A stretch of DNA of 64,000 bases, from positions 5,052,902 through 5,116,901 of the forward strand of contig NZ_AP018288.1 of NCBI RefSeq assembly GCF_002368335.1, given 5' to 3'. Below, in pieces: positions 8,545 through 17,071 of the stretch. The notes under the pieces are model-generated. The model had not been told where the DNA came from, searched no databases, and was given only the letters and a program-made list of their open reading frames with translations. The stretch comes from Nostoc sp. NIES-4103 (GTDB taxonomy: Bacteria; Cyanobacteriota; Cyanobacteriia; Cyanobacteriales; Nostocaceae). A program made the position numbers and the translations under genes. Position 1 is the stretch's first letter; each line of letters begins with the position of its first letter.

Positions 8545-8588
8545 TTAATCGAACAATGGCTAAGCCTTTTTAGTAGACTTTTGAAGAA

Positions 8589-8763
8589 GAATTCAGAAGT
8601 CAGAATTCAGGAGTCAGAACAAGAGCGTGGGGGATTCAGACCCACCACTAATTGAAGACCACGCAAGAGCGAAGATTTAGTGGGGGTGCAAAAACGCGCC
8701 CTTTTCATCCGCCACTCGTACAGAATACCCAACTGAATTCTGACTCCTGACTCCTGAATTCTG
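8589..8763. repeat. Inverted pair of dispersed repeats
   Basis: The gaattcagaagtcagaattc block followed by aggagtcaga (8589-8618) pairs with the complementary block at 8735-8763 (gaattctgactcctgactcc). The arms could form a stem with a loop of about 115 bases containing no coding frame. This is a common kind of intergenic repeat in filamentous cyanobacteria. Confidence 0.7.
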
Positions 8764-9049
8764 TTTGATAAAGGTAAAGCTTTGGCTATTTAGTGGTATG
8801 CTTATTTCCCTTGTGCTGTATTAGATGGTTAAACATTCGACCAAGAAACACCAAAGGGATACCATCTATCTGAGTATATAGCAATCCTATTTGAGTTGTA
8901 AAAATTATCGAATTGCTAAAGCGCCAAGAACGCCAAGGAAAGAAAGAGAGAATTTCACGAATGATTTAGAACTATTATAATATGCTTTAGCATCAAATCA
9001 ACGCATTGTTAAGAGTTCCCTCTGTACCCAAGTCATTTCCCGAATCAAA

Positions 9050-9937
9050 TCAGATTACTGTGTCTTTTTTAATATCATTACGGAATGACGAATATTTATC
9101 TAAATCTTTGTAGCCAATAATTGCACGAATGTAAGGAAAAAACCAGTAGATAAACCAAAATTGACCAGAATGTCGTTTGAGAAATGCCGCCCAAATTTTG
9201 GGAGGAAAGGCTTTAACTTGGAATGCCCTGTGCAAACGTTCTCGTATGGGAAGGTTTGTGTCTACCCAACTACCTCGAACAGAGTTCCTCGAACATAGAC
9301 CAACATATCCTGAAGCTATCCATATTTTGCAACCTAATTTACGAGCTCTTAGTCCATAATCTATATCTGCCATTGTGTGGATAAAAATAGAATCTATATT
9401 ACCTACCTTTTCCACAACACTATGAGGAATGAGTACGATATTGCCCTGCATTGTGTCACACTCTTTTGGTTCATTTCCCGGTTCCACAGGATTAAATGTA
9501 TGGGAAAACATACGTTTTGAGCGTATCCTTCCTCCATAGGTATGCTTCCCTGTAATCGGATCTTTTACAGAACCAACAATTATAGAATCTGGATAACCAT
9601 GCTTTGCCAAGTCTTGGTGTGTACTCAGCAAATGAGATAGTCCATTAGGTTCAAGTAAAGTGTCATCATTCAGCCAAACATAGTAATCATAACCTTGTTT
9701 GAGCGCATGAGAAAATGCTAAACGCATTCCCCCAGCCCAGAATAAATCTCCATTTCCCTGAATAATGTTCACTTTTGGATAGCTATGACTGACAGCTTCG
9801 GAAGTACCATCAGAACTTCCATCATCAACAAGATAAACATCAAAATTTGCATTTTGTTGATAAAGAAATTCAAGGCAAGCTAAAGTAATGTTACGTCTAT
9901 TATGACAAGTGATAAGTATAGCTAAATTTTCTGACAT
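9050..9937 (-). CDS. Family 2 glycosyltransferase
   Basis: About 295 residues with a GT-A fold: the nucleotide-binding start LAILITCHNRRNITLACLEFL, VYLVDDGSSDGTSEA, and the metal-binding DxD-type motif WLNDDT. Later HTMADIDYGLRARKLG corresponds to the acceptor-side acidic motif of rhamnosyltransferase-like GT2 enzymes. It would transfer a sugar from a nucleotide sugar during polysaccharide or glycan synthesis at the cytoplasmic membrane. ATG 9937 begins the conserved domain; the TTG at 9982 adds 15 unlikely residues. The next gene upstream on the same strand is a sulfotransferase, but nearly 490 bp separate them, so a shared operon is doubtful. Confidence 0.87.
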   Translation of the reverse strand: MSENLAILITCHNRRNITLACLEFLYQQNANFDVYLVDDGSSDGTSEAVSHSYPKVNIIQGNGDLFWAGGMRLAFSHALKQGYDYYVWLNDDTLLEPNGLSHLLSTHQDLAKHGYPDSIIVGSVKDPITGKHTYGGRIRSKRMFSHTFNPVEPGNEPKECDTMQGNIVLIPHSVVEKVGNIDSIFIHTMADIDYGLRARKLGCKIWIASGYVGLCSRNSVRGSWVDTNLPIRERLHRAFQVKAFPPKIWAAFLKRHSGQFWFIYWFFPYIRAIIGYKDLDKYSSFRNDIKKDTVI

Positions 9938-10424
9938 ACAGCGTATTTCAGGTTTATAAGGTACAGTAGTAAAAGTACGCAAACCTGTTTTTTAAAAGTG
10001 TGGGATTAATCGAATCAAACGTATCAGCAGGAACGGTATAAACCTAGTGTAACTTACTTATCTGCTATCTGTTGTATCACTTGAAAACATAGTATGAGAG
10101 TATGCTTTAAAACTTGGTTACTATTGTAATAAAGTTCACAAATTTTACGCTTACAAATGAGATGAGGATAAGCTTTTGGGAGCAACGCTTCGGAGAGTGA
10201 GATGGCAGAGCTGGGGGAGCTGGGGAGGCTGGGGAGGCTGGGGAAGAGGAATAAATTAAGTGTATTTTTCATATTTTAAGTAGCAAAAAGGACTATATTT
10301 TCTCTTTTCTCCCCCAGCTACCCCAGCTACCCCCGCTCCCAAGCGCTCATTTCACGATGATCTCACGCTCTTTGCGCGTTGCTCCCTAAGCTTTTCTAGT
10401 TTTTGACCTATCATAATTCTACTT
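9938..10424. other. Gap without gene between glycosyltransferase and sulfotransferase
   Basis: No credible coding sequence. A purine-rich tandem stretch of GGGGAGCTG/GGGGAGGCT units lies at about 10210-10250, and its pyrimidine-rich complement-like stretch (cccccagctaccccagc) at about 10310-10335, so the two can pair. Confidence 0.6.
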
Positions 10425-11354
10425 TTAAACTTTGGATGATTGGAAATAGCCGTATTTTCTCAGCAAAGGCCAAGTTAAGCTACTAACAATAGCTTTATCT
10501 ATAGGTTTCATTCCTTTTTTCCATCTATCATCTAACCGTAAATCCACTAAACCTTTTTTAGTAGTGCTACTTGGGCTTCCCCCAAATATGTGATTAACAG
10601 ACAATTTGGCTTGATTATCTTCTATAAAATTAATATTTGCTTCTTCTTCTTGCAAGAAGTTTAGTAATGCTTGCAAACCTGTTTTTGGGTTTTGAATAAA
10701 ATCTTCATAGTTTATTCTCATGTAACGTTCAGGAGACCGTTTTAAGAACATCTCTACTGCTGAATTTTTCAAAGTCCAAGATAAAGCACCATGTACAGGA
10801 TTATACCACTGGCTTAATGGTTCATTCTTGGCTTTATGTTGTTGCAAAGAGTAACAAACAGCGTAAGACTCACGCACTAAATGAACAACATATAAATCAA
10901 TATTATCAAGCTTTGTTAAAGTACTACCATACCAAATAAGTTTTGAAGAATCAACAATTACCTTAGCACCAGTGCAAGATTGAATTGCTTGATAAAGCTT
11001 TTCTAGACTTGTGATATATTCTCCAGCACTGTCTTTTAATGAAGATTCTGTCAAATTTCCCAAAGATTTAATAAATAAAGTTCGTGTTTCTTGTTGTAAT
11101 CTAGCTATTTTATGATAATCAATTTTTTCAATACCACCAAAAGCTTGATTTAGTATATTTTGCCAATATCCACATTCCTTAAATAAAGCACCACATGCAC
11201 ATGGGTTATCTTTTATTAAACCATCTTGCCAAATAAACTTTATTTCTCCAACAGTAACAAAACCATCTATTTGCCCCAATAACCTGTTGAGAATTGTACT
11301 ACCGCTGCGTTCAAAACCTGCTATATACAGTACTTTAATTTTTTGATTCTGCAT
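10425..11354 (-). CDS. Sulfotransferase family protein
   Basis: 309 residues. The N-terminal VLYIAGFERSGSTILNRLLG contains the 5'-phosphosulfate loop (GFERSGST, about residues 11-18), and VDSSKLIWYGS near the middle fits the 3'-phosphate-binding Ser motif of PAPS-dependent sulfotransferases. It would move a sulfuryl group from PAPS to a carbohydrate or small molecule. A CACG/CGY cysteine pair (NPCACGALFKECGYW) lies near residue 55, as in many cyanobacterial members. ATG 11354 has GAGG 9 bases upstream; TTG 11363 is the alternative. A role in decorating the extracellular polysaccharide made by the nearby glycosyltransferase is inference. Confidence 0.85.
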   Translation of the reverse strand: MQNQKIKVLYIAGFERSGSTILNRLLGQIDGFVTVGEIKFIWQDGLIKDNPCACGALFKECGYWQNILNQAFGGIEKIDYHKIARLQQETRTLFIKSLGNLTESSLKDSAGEYITSLEKLYQAIQSCTGAKVIVDSSKLIWYGSTLTKLDNIDLYVVHLVRESYAVCYSLQQHKAKNEPLSQWYNPVHGALSWTLKNSAVEMFLKRSPERYMRINYEDFIQNPKTGLQALLNFLQEEEANINFIEDNQAKLSVNHIFGGSPSSTTKKGLVDLRLDDRWKKGMKPIDKAIVSSLTWPLLRKYGYFQSSKV

Positions 11355-11399
11355 TTTAAGCAACCTCTAATATATTCAAATTTATTTGAACAGTGATGA

Positions 11400-11546
11400 A
11401 ACTTTATATCAGCAGAGACTATCTTTATAATCAAATTCAGGCTGGCATTTATATCTGCATGGATCAGCAATCCACTCTTAGATTTGTACCACACCTTGTC
11501 GATTATTTTACCACTAAAACTATGTTTCTCGTCTTTTTTTGTTTGC
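11400..11546 (-). pseudogene. TnpB (IS200/IS605-type) C-terminal remnant
   Basis: The minus-strand reading gives GKIIDKVWYKSKSG followed by LLIHADINASLNLIIKI. This resembles the end of IS605-type TnpB, where the D of HADINAS is the last catalytic Asp of the RuvC-like nuclease and N-A-S-x-N the usual continuation. Only about 45 residues survive, bounded on the 5' side by the inverted-repeat element at 11547. No zinc-finger Cys pairs are left. Confidence 0.65.
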
Positions 11547-11645
11547 ATGAGGTACAAAAGTTACGGGTTTTGAGGCAGGAGGCAGGAGGCAGAAACTCTC
11601 CATATCTTTATATCTGATGAATTAGTTCTACGTTTTGTACCTCAT
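11547..11645. repeat. Miniature element, TGAGGTACAAAA ends
   Basis: ATGAGGTACAAAA (11547-11559) is the exact reverse complement of 11633-11645. The right arm extends outward to about 11668 with the imperfect sequence shared with the element at 3875-4038 (TACAGCAGTTTGCAAG against TATAGCGGTTCTCAAA). A short GGAGGCA tandem lies inside. It separates two transposase remnants. Confidence 0.7.
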
Positions 11646-11648
11646 TTA

Positions 11649-11874
11649 CTTGCAAACTGCTGTAATGCGTTCATGTAATAGGGGTAATGCCCAACTTCCT
11701 CTTACTTGGGGAATCCAAACTATAGTACTATAGCCTTGTCCCAAGGTTACTGGCTTTGAACCGCACATTGGTTGCGCTTGATGTTCATAGGTACATTCTT
11801 TAGAGTGTGAAAGCTTCCAGTCTTGGCCAAGCTGTATGGTCTCCTGCTAGAACAATTGGCTCTGTGTGCGGAAT
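11649..11874 (-). pseudogene. DDE-type transposase remnant, frameshifted
   Basis: Minus-strand translation gives IPHTEPIVLAGDHTAWPRLE then AFTL and a stop. After skipping one base the frame continues KECTYEHQAQPMCGSKPVTL, GQGYSTIVWIPQVRGSWALP and LLHERIT. GDHTAW carries a probable catalytic Asp, and the block looks like a DDE transposase of the kind annotated in cyanobacteria as IS4/IS701-like; I am not sure of the IS family. About 70 residues remain with a one-base frameshift near 11803, so it is dead. The end is cut by the miniature element's arm. Confidence 0.65.
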
Positions 11875-11969
11875 TTATTTAGTTGACACCTATGCTTGGG
11901 GGTTCCCCCCCTATGAGCGATTGTCGCGCATGATTTCCCGACAGCCTTTGCGACTGGCGTTCAACAACT

Positions 11970-13430
11970 TCAAGCGGGATGATTTATTTCTTGGAGTTCT
12001 TTTTCTGGTTCGTCAACTACTGGTTCTGGCTGCGGTGTTTGTTCCTCTTCTTCTTCTGGCAAACCGTAAATTGACCTGTATAACTTCACATATTGCTTGG
12101 CAGATTGATACCAACTGAAATCTTGACTCATGCCACGTTTCTGGAGTTCTTGCCATTGGGGTTTGAAACGGAAGCCTTCCCAAGCCCTAATCATGCTGGT
12201 GAACAAGTCTAGGGGTTCATAACGGTCAAAGCAATAACCAGTACCAGCTGCATTCATCGGGTCATAGTGCGATACTGTATCAACTAATCCCCCTGTACGG
12301 CGAACAATGGGCACAGAACCGTAACGTAAAGCCATCATTTGGCTGATACCGCAAGGTTCAAAACGGCTGGGCATCAAGAAGGCATCAGTACCAGCATAGA
12401 TGCGGCGTGACAGAGCATCATTATAAAGTAGATAAGTTGCCATGCGTCCAGGATAGCGGGATGCTAGCTGCCACATTTGAGTTTCATAGTAGCGATCGCC
12501 TGTCCCCAAAAGTACAAACTGGGCATCTGTATACGCCAAAAAACGATCTAGAATTTGTATTACTAAATCTAGCCCTTTTTGTTCTACTAACCTTGTCACC
12601 ATGCCAATTAAGAAGGCATTAGAATTAACTTCTAATCCTACTTCTTCTTGCAGAGAAACTTTGTTAGCTTTGCGTTTCTCTAGTGTATCGGCTGTAAAAG
12701 TTTGAGCAATGTACTTATCATTTGCTGGGTTATAAACCTCGGTATCAATACCATTAACAATCCCAGATAATTTACCACTAATAAAAGACAGCAAACCTTC
12801 TAATGTTTCACCATAAGTCGCTGTTTTGATTTGTTCAGCATATGTCGGAGAAACTGTATTTACCCTATCAGCATATTGCACAGCCGCTGCCATTGTGTTG
12901 TGTCCTTGCATATACCAGGGACACCAAGTAATTTTCTCCAAATACCAACGCCACGGCCCTTGATAAGCCAAGTTATGAATGGTAAAAACAGTGGTTATAT
13001 CTGGATCTTGGTGCAACCACACAGGAATCATACCTGTGTGCCAATCGTGGCAATGGACGATTTGTGGTTTCCAGTAATTCCAGCAAAATTCAGCTGCACC
13101 ATTAGCAAATAAGGTAAACCGCCAGTGTTCATCTTCCCCATCATAAATCCGGCGGGGCGTGAAGGCAGGATGTCCAAATAAGTACAAGGGAACATCAGTA
13201 CCAGGCAAAACGCTTTCGTAAACGGCAAAGTCCTGGAACATGGCATAACCCCACCAAATAGGGTCTTTGGGAATCTCCATTTTGTCTGGTAGGAAGCCAT
13301 AGTAAGGCATGAATATCCGCACATCATGCCCCATTTGTTTTAAGATTTTGGGCAATGCTCCCACAACATCACCCATTCCTCCTACTTTCGCAACGGGAGC
13401 TGCCTCTGCTGCAACGAATAGAATTCGCAT
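11970..13430 (-). CDS. glgA: Glycogen synthase (ADP-glucose type, GT5)
   Basis: 486 residues, normal for bacterial GlgA. The start MRILFVAAEAAPVAKVGGMGDVVG contains the ADP-glucose-binding K-x-G-G motif (KVGGMGDV, 15-22). The C-terminal GT-B half has MPSRFEPCGISQMMALRYG, the donor-site E-x-F/E-x-x-G type motif, and RRTGGLVDTV. It adds glucose from ADP-glucose to glycogen in the cytoplasm. ATG 13430 starts the conserved domain directly. The last 25 residues are an acidic Glu/Pro tail (EEEEEQTPQPEPVVDEPEKE). It is transcribed away from hemC's 3' end on the same strand with a repeat-filled gap, so probably independently. Confidence 0.95.
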   Translation of the reverse strand: MRILFVAAEAAPVAKVGGMGDVVGALPKILKQMGHDVRIFMPYYGFLPDKMEIPKDPIWWGYAMFQDFAVYESVLPGTDVPLYLFGHPAFTPRRIYDGEDEHWRFTLFANGAAEFCWNYWKPQIVHCHDWHTGMIPVWLHQDPDITTVFTIHNLAYQGPWRWYLEKITWCPWYMQGHNTMAAAVQYADRVNTVSPTYAEQIKTATYGETLEGLLSFISGKLSGIVNGIDTEVYNPANDKYIAQTFTADTLEKRKANKVSLQEEVGLEVNSNAFLIGMVTRLVEQKGLDLVIQILDRFLAYTDAQFVLLGTGDRYYETQMWQLASRYPGRMATYLLYNDALSRRIYAGTDAFLMPSRFEPCGISQMMALRYGSVPIVRRTGGLVDTVSHYDPMNAAGTGYCFDRYEPLDLFTSMIRAWEGFRFKPQWQELQKRGMSQDFSWYQSAKQYVKLYRSIYGLPEEEEEQTPQPEPVVDEPEKELQEINHPA

Positions 13431-13459
13431 GGTAATTTTATTTTCCCCTGTTTTGGTTA

Positions 13460-13590
13460 GACAGTTGATCGGTAGTTAGTTGATAGTTGTCAGTTGTCAT
13501 TTGTTAATTGTCAGTAGTCAGTTGTTGGTTGTTCTTGACCACTAACCACTGACTACTGACTACTGACCACTGACCACTGACTACTGACCC
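13460..13590. repeat. Heptameric tandem repeat in inverted halves
   Basis: Two arrays of 7-base units face each other: TTGTCAG/TAGTCAG/TTGATAG units at about 13465-13530 and ACTGACT/CCACTGA units at about 13540-13590. The halves are complementary and could fold back. It lies between glgA and hemC, followed by a GC-rich dispersed repeat (ttcgggttcgccag). Confidence 0.75.
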
Positions 13591-13684
13591 TTCGGGTTCG
13601 CCAGTTGCTCATGGGGGAAACCCCCTCTTGGCCGCACTGGCTCACCACTGATTACTTATCTAATCACATCGCTTGCTCAATAAT

Positions 13685-14656
13685 TTAAGAACCGCGCTGA
13701 ATTTCAGCAAAGATTTCTGAGAGAATTTCTTGCGCTCCCTGTTGCCGCAGCAAGTGTGCTAGTTCTGTACCAATGGCTTCGGCGTTGCTGGCTTTGCCTG
13801 TGATACTGTCTTTTACCAACTTTTGACCATCCACACTAGCGACTATACCTGTTAATGTTAAATTATCACCTTCGATTTCTGTATTTACACCAATAGGTAC
13901 TTGACAGCCGCCTTCTAGATCCCGTAGGAATGCTCTTTCGGCAAGACAACGATCGCGTGTTGGGGGATGTTCGATAGCTTTGAGTAGGGAGATTAATTCA
14001 CTATCGTCAGCACGGCATTCTATCCCTAACGCTCCTTGTCCAACGGCGTGGAGGGAAACTTCTTTAGGTAGAACTTGATGGATGCGATCGCTCATTCCCA
14101 ATCTTTCTAACCCTGCTGCTGCTAAAATCAAAGCATCGTACTCGCCTGCATCCAGTTTTGCCAAGCGTGTATTCAAGTTGCCCCGCACATCTTTAAATGT
14201 AAAGTGAGGAAATTGGTGGCGTAACTGTGCTAGTCGCCGCAGCGAAGATGTACCGATGACTGCACCTGCTGGCAAAGTGTCAATTTGTTTGTCTTTATAC
14301 TTGTCATGCACCACCAAAGCATCTGCTGGATTTTCCCGTTCTGTAATCGCTGCTAAGGTTAACCCTTCTGGTAAATGAGTCGGCAAATCCTTGAGGGAAT
14401 GAACTGCAAAGTCAATCTCTCGGTTGAGCATTCCCACTTCCAGTTCTTTGGTAAACAGTCCTTTATCGCCAATCTTGGCTAATGCTACATCCAAGATTTT
14501 GTCGCCTTGGGTAGACATGGTATGGACTTCAAAAGTAATATCTGGATAGCTTTTCTTGAGTTGCTCTTGTACCCAATAGGTCTGAACCAGAGCAAGTTGG
14601 CTTTTGCGAGAACCAATACGGATAGTGCGGGTGGCACTAGAAATAACTGAAGTCAT
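13685..14656 (-). CDS. hemC: Porphobilinogen deaminase (hydroxymethylbilane synthase)
   Basis: 323 residues. Typical blocks are TIRIGSRKSQLALVQT at the start, HTMSTQGDKI, KGLFTKELE, FAVHSLKDLPT with the catalytic Asp-loop, GTSSLRRLAQL, DVRGNLNTRL, and LEGGCQVPIG, where the Cys covalently carries the dipyrromethane cofactor. The enzyme condenses four porphobilinogens into hydroxymethylbilane, the shared route to haem, chlorophyll and bilins. ATG 14656 gives MTSVISSATRTIRIG, the usual length; the upstream in-frame ATG at 14695 would add 13 residues. Confidence 0.96.
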   Translation of the reverse strand: MTSVISSATRTIRIGSRKSQLALVQTYWVQEQLKKSYPDITFEVHTMSTQGDKILDVALAKIGDKGLFTKELEVGMLNREIDFAVHSLKDLPTHLPEGLTLAAITERENPADALVVHDKYKDKQIDTLPAGAVIGTSSLRRLAQLRHQFPHFTFKDVRGNLNTRLAKLDAGEYDALILAAAGLERLGMSDRIHQVLPKEVSLHAVGQGALGIECRADDSELISLLKAIEHPPTRDRCLAERAFLRDLEGGCQVPIGVNTEIEGDNLTLTGIVASVDGQKLVKDSITGKASNAEAIGTELAHLLRQQGAQEILSEIFAEIQRGS

Positions 14657-14841
14657 AAAACAATATGTCAAACCAGGCGATAATTTCACTTTCATCTAGA
14701 CTACCGCAGTGGGTGCCTTACCGGATTGCGATCGCTTAATTAACCTAAAATTTATTTTTACTTCCCTTTACATTTATTTACATTGTTTCAATTTCTCAAC
14801 TGCTACCTCCATCACTCTTGGCTCCTTACTCAACACTACTG

Positions 14842-15246
14842 TTAAAGGTCGCCTTGGAGATATTCTTGTAATTCTTGGGTGCGCTGTTTTGTATTTTTTT
14901 CCAGACAGCCGAAATAAATAGTAGGAGCAACACTTCCTCCTTCATATTCACTTTTCTCAAACTCACAACTAGTATCTCGAAACTTAATCCACGCTGACTG
15001 TGCAGCAATCAATTTCTGTTTTCTAGACCTTGACAACTTTGGTAACAATTGTTGATAAACTTTATTTAATTTTTGATCAGCATTTTGATAAGACAACTGG
15101 GCACATCTATTAATTTCTAATTGAGTTTGAGCATGATTGCAGTTGAGTTGTTGAGCTAATTGCATTTTACTTGCTGCGATCGCAGTATAAATATTCAAAC
15201 TGCTAAAACTTGCCATACTGACAAACAAAAGTATGAAATGACGCAT
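14842..15246 (-). CDS. Secreted DUF1311/LprI-like protein
   Basis: 134 residues with a signal peptide (about 1-25, hydrophobic LLFVSMASFSSL and small residues before AASKMQ). The mature part has CNHAQTQLEINRCA, YQNADQKLNKVYQQLL, AQSAWIKFRDTSC and a C-terminal YFGCLEKNTKQRTQELQEYL, the pattern of DUF1311 (LprI-type, including lysozyme-inhibitor-like proteins) with its four conserved Cys likely forming disulfides. It acts in the periplasm; the exact role is unknown. It is divergent from the efflux operon and shares the 146-bp upstream region that contains the 11-bp direct repeat. Confidence 0.75.
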   Translation of the reverse strand: MRHFILLFVSMASFSSLNIYTAIAASKMQLAQQLNCNHAQTQLEINRCAQLSYQNADQKLNKVYQQLLPKLSRSRKQKLIAAQSAWIKFRDTSCEFEKSEYEGGSVAPTIYFGCLEKNTKQRTQELQEYLQGDL

Positions 15247-15272
15247 ATGATATCAGGAATTGTTCAAGCTTG

Positions 15273-15294
15273 ATTTCATCTTAATTTCATTTTT
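15273..15294. promoter_or_regulatory. Candidate response-regulator site: 11-bp direct repeat
   Basis: ATTTCATCTTA (15273-15283) is followed without gap by ATTTCATTTTT (15284-15294). Direct repeats spaced 11 bp (one helical turn) are the usual binding layout for OmpR/PhoB-type regulators. The site lies about 100 bp before the adaptor gene, whose operon encodes such a regulator, and 27 bp before the divergent DUF1311 gene. Binding is inference. Confidence 0.5.
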
Positions 15295-15392
15295 AGATGA
15301 AAGACTAGTAAAAGAGTGCATTTTTACAAGTTAAAAGCACTTTTGAGCGATCGCCATTCCTTCCGTCCCATACTTAAGGACTTTTGATAGCG

Positions 15393-17069
15393 ATGTATAA
15401 GTCTTTGCGTTTCCACACACCGAAAGCTATTGGTTGTGTTTCTAGCACATTCCTGAGTCTGCTGTTATTAGCAAGTCCTACAGTTATTATGGCTCATGGC
15501 GGACATGGAAATGAATTTCATACTGAAACTGAAGCCACTCATAATAATACTTCTATTCGGGTTGATGCTGACACAGCCAAACGTTTAGGAATTAAAATCG
15601 AGCCAGTCCAGCGTCAAAGGTTAGCCGTAGGTATTAAAACTACTGGGCAAATCGAAACTCTTCCCAGCCAAAAAGTAGAATTAACTACTCCAATTCAGGG
15701 AGCGAAAGTAGTTAAATTGTTGGTAGAACCTGGTGCGTTAGTAAAGCAAGGTCAGCCTGTAGCCGTTGTAACCAGCCCAGATTTAGTGACATTGCGTGTA
15801 GAATCTCAAGAAAAATTAGTACAAGCACAAGCTGATTTACAACAAGCCCAAGCTGACTTAAAATTAGCTCAACAAAACTACGATCGCTATCAACAAATAG
15901 CTACATCTGAAATTGCCCAAGCACAGAGTCAAGTTGATTTTGCCCAAGAAAAGTATAGTAAAGATAAACAATTAGCTGATACTGGCGCTTTACCTCGGCG
16001 TAATGCTTTAGAATCTCAAACTCAGTTAGCACAAGCAAAAGCTGACCTTACCAAAGCATCTAGTCAGCGGGATGTGATTTCGGCAGAAAATCAACTTAAA
16101 CGCGCTCAAGCAGCAGTCCAGCTAGCAAAATCAAATATCATTCGTAGCAGTAATATCTATCAAACCCGACTTTCTCAACTAGGAACTATTGCTAATTCTC
16201 AAGGATTAGTGACAATAACTGCTCCTATCTCTGGTAAGGTTGCTGATAGAGAAGTCACGATTGGGCAAACTTTTAATGATGCTGGTGGCAAACTGATGAC
16301 GATTATTAATGATAGTCAACTTTTTGCAACAGCGAACATTTATGAAAAAGATTTAAGCAAGGTTAGAACTGGTCAAAGAATTATTTTAAAAGTTGCTAGT
16401 CTGAGCGATCGCACTTTTTCAGGTCAAATTTCCCGCATTGGTACCGTGGTAGAAGGAGACACAAGAATTGTACCAGTACAAGCACAAGTGAATAACTCTC
16501 TTGGGCAACTCAAATCTGGAATGTTTGCAGAACTGGAAATTTTAACAAACCAAACATCACCAGCTATTTTAGTTATTCCTACCTCAGCAGTAGTTGATGC
16601 CAACAATAAAAAAGTTGTCTATTTGGAAAATGGTAATGCTTTCCAAGCTGTTGAAGTGACTCTAGGGCAAACTTCTGGAGATATGGTTGAGGTTAAAAGT
16701 GGTTTGTTTGAGGGGGATATGATTGTCACTCAACGCGCACCACAACTTTATGCCCAATCATTGCGGGGTGGGGGGGAAGTTGAGGAGCAGGGGAGGGAGG
16801 GAGCAGAAGAGAAACAAGTCAGTTCTAATTCGTCGCTTCCCTGGTTGGCTGGAGTTGGGGTTGGAGTTGCAATAGCTACTATCGCTTTTATGGGTGGTGT
16901 TTTCTGGTCAAACCGACGTAACAAGCCTCAATTATTATCTGCGATGGTGGAGCCTACGCAGAACACATTACCAGATTCTTCTAATAGTTCTGCAAACCCA
17001 GATAATAACCATCACGCATCTGATTCTGAACCAAAATTCACCATTATCAATAAAAATACTCAACTATAA
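15393..17069 (+). CDS. RND efflux periplasmic adaptor (CusB/CzcB/CopB-like)
   Basis: About 558 residues. An N-terminal export signal ends near MAHGGHGNEFH, a His-rich stretch that could touch metal. Then follow the membrane-fusion layout: beta-barrel strand region (KRLGIKIEPVQRQRLAVGIK), lipoyl halves (KVVKLLVEPGALVKQGQPVA; GLVTITAPISGKVADREVTIG), a long alpha-hairpin coiled coil rich in Gln/Ala (AQADLQQAQADLKLAQ), and C-terminal barrel strands. Unusually, a second transmembrane segment (WLAGVGVGVAIATIAFMGGV) sits near the C-terminus, so the adaptor may be anchored there. A low-complexity linker (GGGEVEEQGREGAEEK) precedes it and is encoded by an intergenic-repeat-like G-rich tract. The pump gene starts 2 bases after its stop. 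Confidence 0.88.
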   Translation: MYKSLRFHTPKAIGCVSSTFLSLLLLASPTVIMAHGGHGNEFHTETEATHNNTSIRVDADTAKRLGIKIEPVQRQRLAVGIKTTGQIETLPSQKVELTTPIQGAKVVKLLVEPGALVKQGQPVAVVTSPDLVTLRVESQEKLVQAQADLQQAQADLKLAQQNYDRYQQIATSEIAQAQSQVDFAQEKYSKDKQLADTGALPRRNALESQTQLAQAKADLTKASSQRDVISAENQLKRAQAAVQLAKSNIIRSSNIYQTRLSQLGTIANSQGLVTITAPISGKVADREVTIGQTFNDAGGKLMTIINDSQLFATANIYEKDLSKVRTGQRIILKVASLSDRTFSGQISRIGTVVEGDTRIVPVQAQVNNSLGQLKSGMFAELEILTNQTSPAILVIPTSAVVDANNKKVVYLENGNAFQAVEVTLGQTSGDMVEVKSGLFEGDMIVTQRAPQLYAQSLRGGGEVEEQGREGAEEKQVSSNSSLPWLAGVGVGVAIATIAFMGGVFWSNRRNKPQLLSAMVEPTQNTLPDSSNSSANPDNNHHASDSEPKFTIINKNTQL

Positions 17070-17071
17070 AA

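Larger units (their letters stand above)
8322..9049. other. Non-coding gap with repeats and an ilvD fragment
   Basis: No complete gene. It holds a dispersed palindromic repeat near 8345-8425 (cacctccgtgggtttgaaa; gcgttcgcgtagcgttcccc), an ilvD remnant at 8440-8544, an inverted pair of EcoRI-like repeats at 8589-8763, and near 8915-8940 a short dispersed repeat (gcgccaagaacgccaagg) that recurs at 50761-50785. Confidence 0.7.

Noticed and set aside
10054..10272. A 72-codon minus-strand frame with a PSSPSS stretch
   Set aside because: The Ser/Pro part is encoded by GGGGAGGCT tandem repeats; no ribosome site.
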